Origin: Furfurilactobacillus milii
GTDB taxonomy: Bacteria; Bacillota; Bacilli; Lactobacillales; Lactobacillaceae
NCBI RefSeq assembly: GCF_021654115.1
Contig: NZ_JAIWJF010000001.1
Coordinates: 372,001 to 436,000 of the forward strand
DNA length: 64,000 nt
Direction: 5' to 3'
The notes beneath the pieces are model-generated. The model did no database searches and had not been told where the DNA came from. It saw nothing but the letters and a program-made list of their open reading frames with translations. This document shows, piece by piece, positions 53,400 through 60,725 of this stretch (position 1 is the stretch's first letter; every line of letters starts with the position of its first letter). The translations under genes were made by a program, and so were the position numbers.

Positions 53400-53519
53400 A
53401 ATTTAACCTCCCTCAAGGAAATATTCACTTGGTTTGATGATACGAGGAAACAAAGGAAAAGGGGGAGAATCATACTTGGACATGCTAGCTATTAGCGAGA
53501 CTGATTATTTACTAACTGG

Positions 53520-54440
53520 CTATTCGTAACCATTAATATCGGAGGCGCAGTATTGTATCAAAAAATCTCGGAATCGCGTGACTGACGGTGCCATAAATTG
53601 ATTAATTTTAGTAACTAAATACAATTGGTGAGCGACATAATTATCAGTAAGATGTAGCAACTTAACGTGCTCTTGTTTAAGCTGTGGCAAATTTGGCACT
53701 AAAGCAATCCCAAAATTATGTTCTACGAATGAGACCACCGTGTAGTCTTCTTCAACTTCGTATCGAATTTGTGGAGTGATACCAGAACGTTCAAGAATTC
53801 TGTCAATCAGTGGTCTTAATCCACTGGTTTTTGAATAGCAAATGAGGGGATATTTGGCAATATCACTAACGAAAACGTTTTTCTTATGTGCTAGTGGATG
53901 ATTTGCAGGGACCGCTAAGACAATCTCCTGTTTCACAAGTGGTGTGAAAAGAAATTCTTTACTGGTATCAACGTCACCCAGTTTTTGGACACGAGAGGCC
54001 AGCACAAGATCCAGTGAATCATGGCGGAGTGCCTGTAGTAATTGAAATGAGTTGCCTTGTGTGAGTGCAAAAGAAATCTTGGTATTGTTAGAAGTTTGCT
54101 GAAAGGCACTCATGACTGATGGCACAAGACCTTGTCCGAGTGTATATGTGAAGCCAAGTTCAATATGTCCTGTGTTGGCGTCCATCAATTGCTGAACGAG
54201 TTCCTCTCCCTGGGTTAGTTTGGCAAGACCAGCATTAACGTACGTTAAGTATGATTTGCCAAATCGAGTGAGTTTAATGTTGCGACCTTCATGCTCGAAC
54301 AGTGGGACTCCAAGCTCACTTTCTAAACCGTTGATGGCGTAGCTTAGAGACGGTTGTGAAATACCGAGATGTTCGGCTGCAAGTGCCATATGCTGTGTTT
54401 TGGCTAATTCTTGAAAGAAAACTAAGTGGCGTAAATTCAT
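53520..54440 (-). CDS. LysR-family regulator of the quinate/shikimate-type operon
   Basis: A 306-residue LysR regulator: helix-turn-helix HMALAAEHLGISQPSLSYAINGLESELGVPLFEH and a periplasmic-binding-like effector domain (LGFTYTLGQGLVPSVM onward) of the CynR/YbhD type. It is divergent from the aroE-like operon; a perfect T-N11-A palindrome (54463-54475) sits 23 nt before its own start, the usual autoregulatory LysR box. It probably activates the operon when quinate, shikimate or a derivative is present. ATG at 54440 follows AGAGGTG. Confidence 0.9.
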   Translation of the reverse strand: MNLRHLVFFQELAKTQHMALAAEHLGISQPSLSYAINGLESELGVPLFEHEGRNIKLTRFGKSYLTYVNAGLAKLTQGEELVQQLMDANTGHIELGFTYTLGQGLVPSVMSAFQQTSNNTKISFALTQGNSFQLLQALRHDSLDLVLASRVQKLGDVDTSKEFLFTPLVKQEIVLAVPANHPLAHKKNVFVSDIAKYPLICYSKTSGLRPLIDRILERSGITPQIRYEVEEDYTVVSFVEHNFGIALVPNLPQLKQEHVKLLHLTDNYVAHQLYLVTKINQFMAPSVTRFRDFLIQYCASDINGYE

Positions 54441-54462
54441 GAAATCACCTCTGATTGAATGA

Positions 54463-54475
54463 TAGAAGAATTCTA
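54463..54475. promoter_or_regulatory. LysR box of the quinate/shikimate-type operon
   Basis: TAGAAGAATTCTA is a perfect inverted repeat of T-N11-A type between the divergent LysR and aroE-like genes. Confidence 0.62.
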
Positions 54476-54511
54476 TTGATTGAACAAGTAAGCGTTATTT
54501 ATTTGTATCTT

Positions 54512-54525
54512 TGTAACCGCTAACA
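54512..54525. promoter_or_regulatory. cre-like site (CcpA) upstream of the aroE-like gene
   Basis: TGTAACCGCTAACA fits TGWAANCGNTNWCA at all positions. It lies 55 nt before the aroE-like start. Confidence 0.6.
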
Positions 54526-54579
54526 TAGCAAGTGAATTAATTAACAAAATTGGGAATAAGAAAATAGGAGTGACTTAAA

Positions 54580-55470
54580 ATGACTGAACGTATTGATGGA
54601 CACACAATTTTAATTGGTTTGATGGCTTATCCGATCCGACACTCAATGTCACCAACGATGCACAATAATGCATTCGCAAAATTAGGATTGAACTATGCAT
54701 ACCTGGCCTTTGAAGTTGGCAATGATACTTTACCAAGTGCAATCGAGTCTATTCGAACATTGGATATGCGTGGATCAAATATCTCAATGCCAAATAAGCA
54801 AAAGGTCATTCCATTACTTGATAAATTGGATCCGGCTGCCGAAATGGTTGGCGCCGTTAACACGATTGTAAATGATCATGGGACTTTAACCGGTTACACA
54901 ACTGATGGTACAGGATTCATGAAATCATTAGCTGATGAAGGCTTGGATATTCGCGGTAAAAAGATGACATTGGCTGGTGCTGGTGGTGCCGGCACTGCGA
55001 TTGCCATTCAAGCAGCTTTAGATGGCGTAAAAGAAATTGCTATTTTTGATTTGGATAGTGTTTACCAAAAGAATGCTAAGCATAATGTTGACATTATTAA
55101 TGAGAAGACAAATTGTCATGCGACGTTACACACGTTAGCTGACCAGGATGACTTTAAACAGCAAATTTCTGAATCAGCAATCTATTGTGATTCCACGGGT
55201 GTTGGCATGAAACCTTTAGAAGATGAAACCTTAGTGAGCGATCCTAGCTGGTTCCGACAGGACATGATTGTGTTTGATACCGTTTATGCGCCACGAACAA
55301 CAAAACTGATGAAAGTGGCCGAACAAGCTGGCGTCAAGCATGTCTTTAACGGCTTAGGCATGATGCTTGAACAAGGTGCCGAAGCCTTTAAATTGTGGAC
55401 GGGTGAAGATATGCCAGTTGACTATATTCGTGACCTTTTGTTCAACGATGACGGCGTTACTAGCAAATAG
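54580..55470 (+). CDS. Shikimate/quinate dehydrogenase (YdiB-like)
   Basis: A 296-residue NAD(P)-dependent enzyme of the shikimate dehydrogenase family. The substrate site is visible: YPIRHSMSPTMHN, Lys73 in SMPNKQ and Asp109 in GYTTDGTG are the catalytic pair; the nucleotide motif is GAGGAGTAIAIQ. SMPNKQ and TIVNDHG resemble YdiB, which accepts quinate and shikimate and NAD, more than biosynthetic AroE. It is first in an apparent five-gene operon with an MFS carrier, AroD, ApbE and a flavoprotein, so a catabolic role (quinate or shikimate to the 3-dehydro acids, or the reverse) is favoured. ATG follows AGGAGTG. Confidence 0.9.
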   Translation: MTERIDGHTILIGLMAYPIRHSMSPTMHNNAFAKLGLNYAYLAFEVGNDTLPSAIESIRTLDMRGSNISMPNKQKVIPLLDKLDPAAEMVGAVNTIVNDHGTLTGYTTDGTGFMKSLADEGLDIRGKKMTLAGAGGAGTAIAIQAALDGVKEIAIFDLDSVYQKNAKHNVDIINEKTNCHATLHTLADQDDFKQQISESAIYCDSTGVGMKPLEDETLVSDPSWFRQDMIVFDTVYAPRTTKLMKVAEQAGVKHVFNGLGMMLEQGAEAFKLWTGEDMPVDYIRDLLFNDDGVTSK

Positions 55471-55513
55471 TCTTTTTAAAGTTCGAGCAAAATAAAGAAA
55501 TGGCTGTGAAAAA

Positions 55514-56713
55514 ATGACAAAGAAATACGTTCCGTTGGCAACGGGAATATACCTCAACTACGCCATCATTGGAATGGCAACGATTATTATTTCTCAGTAC
55601 AGTAATAGCTTTCAGCAACTTTGGAATACCAACTTAAAGGGAATCTCAACCGTTATTTCGATGATTGGGATTGGCCGGTTGTTAACGATTCTTTTTGCAG
55701 GGTATGTATCAGATCGTTTTGGTCGAAAGCTGACGATGCTTGTCGGTATTGCTACGACGATTATTTTCTTTTTGGGATTGGTATTGAGTCGAGATGTTGT
55801 ATGGGCCTCAATCTTTGCGCTATTTATGGGTGCCACCGATTCCTTCAGTGATGCTTCGAGTTATCCGGCATTGTCGGATGCTTTTACAAATCGTGCAGCT
55901 AGTATGAATTCGCTTGTAAAGGCCGCAATGTCACTTGCCCAGTTTGCTTTACCGTTTATTGTGGCTGCTATCCCCGATTCGAAGGTAGCCTTGATTGGCA
56001 TGACCGTTATCATGGTCGTCGATGGCATCATTATCATGCGCAGTCAGTTCGGTCCACAAAATGAGAGCAAACCAGAAACGAAACAGACATCGGTTGACAT
56101 GACATTGGACAGTCAAAATGTTGCGAAATCAAAGCCTAGCGTTCTCATTGATGGGACTGCATTGGTTGTTCTCGGTTTTACGATTTCCTTTACGTTTTAT
56201 GTGTTTACGCAGTATGTGCCAAACTTCGGTATCTCCGTTTTGAAGGTCAGCGCGGCAACTGCAAAAGGATTGGTTTCTTGGTATGCGATTGCCTCCTTGA
56301 TTTCAGTGTTTGTGACCTCCGTTATTGTGACAAAAATTAAACCAATGTATCTAGTCCTGACTTACTCAGGCATTTCGTTGATTTTCTTGGGGTGGATGAC
56401 GCTGATGCCAAGTTTGTGGCTAGCACAGATAACGAGCATTGTTATTGGATTCTTTGCGGCCGGCGGCATTTGGCAACTGGGTTTGACCATCCTGTCACAG
56501 TATTTCCCAAGAGAAAAAGGAAAAGTTACGGGTTACTACAGTTTCATGGCGGCGTTGACTTATTTCGTTGGTCCGTTTGTTTCAAGTTTTGTGATCAACA
56601 ATACGGCTGCTAGTGTGTTGTGGGTATTCAAACTTGATATTGTCGTGACTTTGATTGGTGTGTTGTTAATCGCCTTAGTGATGGTCCGTAATTTTAAGTA
56701 CAAGTTTATCTAG
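55514..56713 (+). CDS. MFS transporter, probably for shikimate/quinate-type acids
   Basis: A 399-residue 12-helix major facilitator. GYVSDRFGRKLTMLVG is the conserved loop 2-3 motif; a hydrophilic linker of about 45 residues near position 180-220 joins the halves. It lies 43 nt after the dehydrogenase gene and 41 nt before aroD, so import of the pathway substrate is the natural inference, possibly in exchange for the product. Family-level annotation is firm; the substrate is inferred from context only. The ribosome site is weak. Confidence 0.85.
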   Translation: MTKKYVPLATGIYLNYAIIGMATIIISQYSNSFQQLWNTNLKGISTVISMIGIGRLLTILFAGYVSDRFGRKLTMLVGIATTIIFFLGLVLSRDVVWASIFALFMGATDSFSDASSYPALSDAFTNRAASMNSLVKAAMSLAQFALPFIVAAIPDSKVALIGMTVIMVVDGIIIMRSQFGPQNESKPETKQTSVDMTLDSQNVAKSKPSVLIDGTALVVLGFTISFTFYVFTQYVPNFGISVLKVSAATAKGLVSWYAIASLISVFVTSVIVTKIKPMYLVLTYSGISLIFLGWMTLMPSLWLAQITSIVIGFFAAGGIWQLGLTILSQYFPREKGKVTGYYSFMAALTYFVGPFVSSFVINNTAASVLWVFKLDIVVTLIGVLLIALVMVRNFKYKFI

Positions 56714-56754
56714 ATATGACTTTTAATCGAAGCAATTTAGAGAGGTGAAACATC

Positions 56755-57519
56755 TTGATCAATCAAGCAACAGTTAAACTCAGAAACATCACTCTTGGTG
56801 TTGGTCGACCGAAAATTGCGGTGCCGATTACCGGCAAAACCGCGGATGAAATCGGTGAACAGGCCCAAAAGATTGTCACGGTTAAACCAGACGTTGTGGA
56901 ATGGCGAATTGATTATTTTGAGGGTGTATTGGATGCGGGCCAGTTAACTCAAACAGGTCAGCAACTGCGTCAAATTCTCGGTGACATTGCGTTGTTAACG
57001 ACCTTTAGAACTAAAGGTGAAGGCGGTGAACTGGAATTGCCCGATGATGGTTATTTCAAGGTTTGCGAGGCTGTTCTTCAGGGGCGCTTTACCGATGCAC
57101 TAGATGTTGAACGTTTTCATGATGAAACGGCCGTGAAAGGATTAGTTGGCGCGGCTCATGGGGAAAATGTAGTCGTCATTATGAGCAATCATGACTTTGA
57201 CAAAACGCCAGCTACTGATGAAATTCAGTCACGTTTAACAGGAATGATTGAGCTCGGGGCTGATGTTGCCAAGATGGCAGTAATGCCTCATAACGCTAAC
57301 GATGTTCTGACCTTATTAACGGCCACTGCTAAAACCGCAGCGTCTGTGAATCAGCCACTGATTACAATGTCGATGGGTGATTTGGGCAAAGTTTCTCGGA
57401 TTGCGGGTGAAACTTTTGGTTCTGCATTAACGTTTGCAACAGTTGGTGCCGCTTCAGCACCGGGACAGATTCCGCTACAGAATTTACGTCAAGAACTAGA
57501 AGATTTGAAGTTGAACTAG
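56755..57519 (+). CDS. aroD: Type I 3-dehydroquinate dehydratase
   Basis: A 254-residue class I aldolase-type dehydratase. Key residues are seen: Glu49/Arg51 in VEWRID, His146 in IMSNHDFD, Schiff-base Lys173 in DVAKMAVMP, and the substrate loop FATVGAASAPGQIP. It interconverts 3-dehydroquinate and 3-dehydroshikimate. Inside this operon it would link quinate and shikimate branches rather than serve aromatic synthesis. It starts at TTG 56755 behind GAGAGGTGA. Confidence 0.93.
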   Translation: MINQATVKLRNITLGVGRPKIAVPITGKTADEIGEQAQKIVTVKPDVVEWRIDYFEGVLDAGQLTQTGQQLRQILGDIALLTTFRTKGEGGELELPDDGYFKVCEAVLQGRFTDALDVERFHDETAVKGLVGAAHGENVVVIMSNHDFDKTPATDEIQSRLTGMIELGADVAKMAVMPHNANDVLTLLTATAKTAASVNQPLITMSMGDLGKVSRIAGETFGSALTFATVGAASAPGQIPLQNLRQELEDLKLN

Positions 57520-57618
57520 AAACACGAATAGCGTGACAGATGGGCCGACCAAATGACTGATTGTTGGTCGGTCCGTACTTTATCATCGATCAGTCAGTGT
57601 GAGTCGGGAGGTATTGCG

Positions 57619-58554
57619 GTGTCGAACGAAGTGACTACAAAAAAGTACATTTCTCAGTTTGAAATGTTTGGCACGGTGATTTCACTGACCTTATTCAAAC
57701 GCAGTCCGGTTGCTGTCGAGGCCGCTTATGATTACTTACAGGATGCGGATCGAATATTTTCAGCCAATCGGGAGGATTCCATGCTGATGAAGATCAATCA
57801 TCAAGCTGGCATTCAACCTGTGCAAGTGCCACGGCAATTGTACGATTTGATCAAACGGGGTGTAGTGGCGAGTCGCAAATACCGTGACAGTTTTAATGTC
57901 TTGATCGGTCCGCTTGTGAAACTATGGCAAATTGGTTTCGAGGGACAGCGTTTGCCAGATGTAGCAGATATCAAAGCACGGCTGCAACTTATCGAACCTG
58001 ATGATGTTCTGTTGAATGATGAACAGCAAACGGTTTATCTGACTAAGTGCAGAATGGAATTGGATCTGGGGGCGATTGCCAAAGGATATTTTGCCGATCA
58101 AGTTATTGATTTGTTGCAATCGAATGGGCTGAAAGCTGGCATTGTGAACCTTGGTGGTAACGTTCAATTGTTTGGCCGCAATCCGTTAATATCGGATGGA
58201 CGGTGGCATGTGGTTATTCGCAATCCGCAACAGCCAACTGGGCAACCGTCGACGACAATAAGCACGGTGGCGAAAAGTGTTGTGACTTCTGGTATTGATG
58301 AACGATACTTCATTGTTGACGATCACCGGTATCATCATATTCTCAGTCCGTTAACTGGTTATCCAATTGATAACGATCTTGCTTCTGTTACTATCGTGAC
58401 GCCGGAATCGACATTGGCTGAAATCTTGACGACGGTCTGTTTCTTTGCTGGTAGTCGACGTGGACTCGAATTGGTTGATCATATGATAGATGTCGAAGCC
58501 GTTTTTGTTACCCGCCAGAATGAAATCTTAATGTCTCATGGTTTGAAAAGATAA
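57619..58554 (+). CDS. apbE: FAD:protein FMN transferase
   Basis: A 311-residue ApbE-family enzyme that attaches FMN from FAD to a Thr/Ser of an FMN_bind domain. Family blocks: MFGTVISLTLF, FSANREDSMLMKIN, MELDLGAIAKGYFADQVIDLL, and NLGGNVQLFG, KSVVTSGIDERYF. No lipobox or signal peptide, so it is cytosolic. The start is GTG at 57619 behind GGGAGG; an upstream ATG at 57553 would run through a probable leader without homology. The gene lies 18 nt before a flavoprotein whose N-terminal FMN_bind domain carries the target motif DTISGAT; that protein is surely its substrate. Confidence 0.92.
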   Translation: MSNEVTTKKYISQFEMFGTVISLTLFKRSPVAVEAAYDYLQDADRIFSANREDSMLMKINHQAGIQPVQVPRQLYDLIKRGVVASRKYRDSFNVLIGPLVKLWQIGFEGQRLPDVADIKARLQLIEPDDVLLNDEQQTVYLTKCRMELDLGAIAKGYFADQVIDLLQSNGLKAGIVNLGGNVQLFGRNPLISDGRWHVVIRNPQQPTGQPSTTISTVAKSVVTSGIDERYFIVDDHRYHHILSPLTGYPIDNDLASVTIVTPESTLAEILTTVCFFAGSRRGLELVDHMIDVEAVFVTRQNEILMSHGLKR

Positions 58555-58572
58555 GTAAAGGAAGAATTCATT

Positions 58573-60303
58573 ATGAATAATGAACAACAGATTACCGGTC
58601 AGGCTAATGGCCACAATAGCATTATTAATTATGAAGTGGACGTTTCAAATAATCACATTGATGATTTTAAAGTGTTGAAGCATTCTGAAACGCCCGGTAT
58701 TTTTAATCAGGTAGTGGATACACTCAAACAAAATATTATTGCTAATCAGTCATTTGATGTTGATACAATTAGTGGCGCAACCGTGATGACACAGGCGTTA
58801 TTAAATTCCGCCAAGTCTGCGGTTAATGCAGCTGATGTTAAGTTACATTCGGTTCCAACAAACTCAGAGCATCAAGATGTCGAACTAACCGCAGATGTTG
58901 TCGTCATTGGTGGTGGTGAAGCCGGCTTGGTTGCCGCTAGTCGGGCACTCAGTTTGGGACACAAGGTGATTTTAGTCGAAAAAAACGGTTATCTTGGTGG
59001 CGCAACTATTCTTAACGGTTCTAACGTAACGGCCACTGGTTCAAAGGTTGCGGCGCGCATTTTCCCAGAACAGCAAGATTCACCGGAACAATTGTTCAAT
59101 GATGTGACAAAAGAAAGTCGTAACACGAACTTGCCTGAGTTAACCGAGTTAATGGTAAATAATATCGGTTCAGCAATCGATTTTGTCAGTGACTATGCGG
59201 ATCTCGCGTACCAAAAATCCCAAACACAAACGCCCGAGCATTCTGTTGAGCGACAGATTGAGTTGCCGAGTGCTTCTAGTTTTGAATTCATTAAAAAGGT
59301 TTCAGCCGCATTTAAACAAAATGGTGGTCAGATTCTATTAGATACTCGTGTTGAAAACATTTTGACCGATAATGATCGTGTAACTGGTCTTGTAGCAGAA
59401 GCTAAGAACAAAACGATTATTATTCACGCACAGGCTGTTGTTTTGGCCGCGGGTGGGTATGGCGCCAATCAGAAGATGCGTGGCACTGAAAGTGAAGGTA
59501 TCGACTATTATGGTCCAATGACATCTACAGGGGATGCGTACAGTTTTAATGACAAACTGAATTTGAAATCGCACGATCTCGGTTGGTACAAAGTTTATCC
59601 ACACGGTGTTGAAGTGGAGCCAGGGATTGCTAAACTGACAACGTATGCTTCAAAAAAGGCCACTGACATGGGTGCCATCTATGTTAATAATCGCGGTCAA
59701 CGGATTGTTAACGAATCAGATGTTTACGCTAAGTTCCGAGATGCTATTCTTGATCAGCCGGGCAAAGTTGCGTTTATGGTGATGGACGAACGCACTTGGA
59801 AAGAAGTATATGCCTTGCTGGTGCTACATGACTTCACTGCGGCTGAGATTAAGGGTTACTTTGATAATCCGGACAAGAAGCCAGTGTTTGTTAAAGGTGG
59901 TCTACGCGAGGTTGCTCAGGCAGCTGGAATCAATTCTGATCAATTGGTTAAAACGGTCCAACGTTATCAGGAACAAGCCGAAATAGGAGAAGATCCAGAC
60001 TTTGGGCGCGATGCGCAGTACTTACATCAGTTTGACGGTGAAACATTCTATGTTGTTGAACAGCGTGATCGATTTGCCACGACATTGGGTGGTTATAGTA
60101 TTGATCCTTCGACCATGCAACTTAGAAATACAGATGACCAAGATATGACAGGTTATTATGCTGCCGGTGAAATTGTGGGCGGTGCTAACGGTCATGATTC
60201 CATGCCAAGCATGATGAATACATGGGGGATTTCCTCAGGATATTTGGCTGGCACCTATGCTAGCCAAGCGGTTAAGGCCGCAAAGTTAGCGAGCGCGAAT
60301 TAA
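58573..60303 (+). CDS. Flavinylated FAD-dependent ene-reductase with N-terminal FMN_bind domain
   Basis: A 576-residue cytosolic flavoprotein. Residues 1-95 are an FMN_bind domain with the ApbE target motif DTISGAT (Thr70). From about 108 a fumarate reductase-like FAD domain follows: VVVIGGGEAGLVAASRAL, GGATILNGSNVTATGS, RIVNESDVYAKFRDA (keeping the catalytic-type Arg) and GYYAAGEIVGG. The carboxylate-binding HTMGG and GANRLGG of true fumarate reductases are TTLGG and GANGHDSM, so a different unsaturated acid is expected. Shikimate, whose ring double bond is conjugated to the carboxylate, fits the operon context. No secretion signal. ATG follows AAAGGAAG. Confidence 0.88.
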   Translation: MNNEQQITGQANGHNSIINYEVDVSNNHIDDFKVLKHSETPGIFNQVVDTLKQNIIANQSFDVDTISGATVMTQALLNSAKSAVNAADVKLHSVPTNSEHQDVELTADVVVIGGGEAGLVAASRALSLGHKVILVEKNGYLGGATILNGSNVTATGSKVAARIFPEQQDSPEQLFNDVTKESRNTNLPELTELMVNNIGSAIDFVSDYADLAYQKSQTQTPEHSVERQIELPSASSFEFIKKVSAAFKQNGGQILLDTRVENILTDNDRVTGLVAEAKNKTIIIHAQAVVLAAGGYGANQKMRGTESEGIDYYGPMTSTGDAYSFNDKLNLKSHDLGWYKVYPHGVEVEPGIAKLTTYASKKATDMGAIYVNNRGQRIVNESDVYAKFRDAILDQPGKVAFMVMDERTWKEVYALLVLHDFTAAEIKGYFDNPDKKPVFVKGGLREVAQAAGINSDQLVKTVQRYQEQAEIGEDPDFGRDAQYLHQFDGETFYVVEQRDRFATTLGGYSIDPSTMQLRNTDDQDMTGYYAAGEIVGGANGHDSMPSMMNTWGISSGYLAGTYASQAVKAAKLASAN

Positions 60304-60362
60304 ACTAAGCTAAGTTGAGTTTGATGCAAACTTTCATTTTCAAACCAACTGCCCCAGCTAAT

Positions 60363-60384
60363 CTCCAGACTAGCTAGCCTGGAG
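60363..60384. other. Short hairpin after the flavoprotein gene
   Basis: CTCCAG-ACTAGCTAGC-CTGGAG; no T-run. It lies between the operon stop and its terminator. Confidence 0.3.
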
Positions 60385-60410
60385 ACACACTAAAAATGAA
60401 GTTAACGCAA

Positions 60411-60453
60411 AAAAATAACGCCACTTCCGCGATGGAAGTGACGCTATTTTTGT
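60411..60453 (+). terminator. Terminator of the quinate/shikimate-type operon
   Basis: AAAAATAACGCCACTTCC pairs with GGAAGTGACGCTATTTTT. The remaining intergenic DNA to 60725 shows no gene or clear motif. Confidence 0.85.
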
Positions 60454-60725
60454 AAGCGCACTCGGCATGCATGATATTAAGTGCTAGGCGGTGACAGCCC
60501 GCTGTGACTCTTGCTAGCTGAGTGACATGCTAAAGATTGCCGATTGTAGCTTATGGAAGGGGGTAGGGATAGCTGGGGAGCATAGTACCGTTTTTGGTAA
60601 ATAAACGATGAAAGTTTCAAGCCCTACCTCCTATTCTGTTCTTTTTGATTGAAGACAATATATTCTCAAGCGCTGTTGAGACAGAGACAATCTTAATTTG
60701 ATTTCTTGCAAATACTAACGACTTT

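Noticed and set aside
53520-60303. Reading aroE/aroD as part of the chorismate biosynthesis pathway
   Set aside because: No aroA, aroB, aroC or aroK is adjacent, the dehydrogenase is YdiB-like, and the genes share an operon with a transporter, apbE and a flavoprotein reductase.
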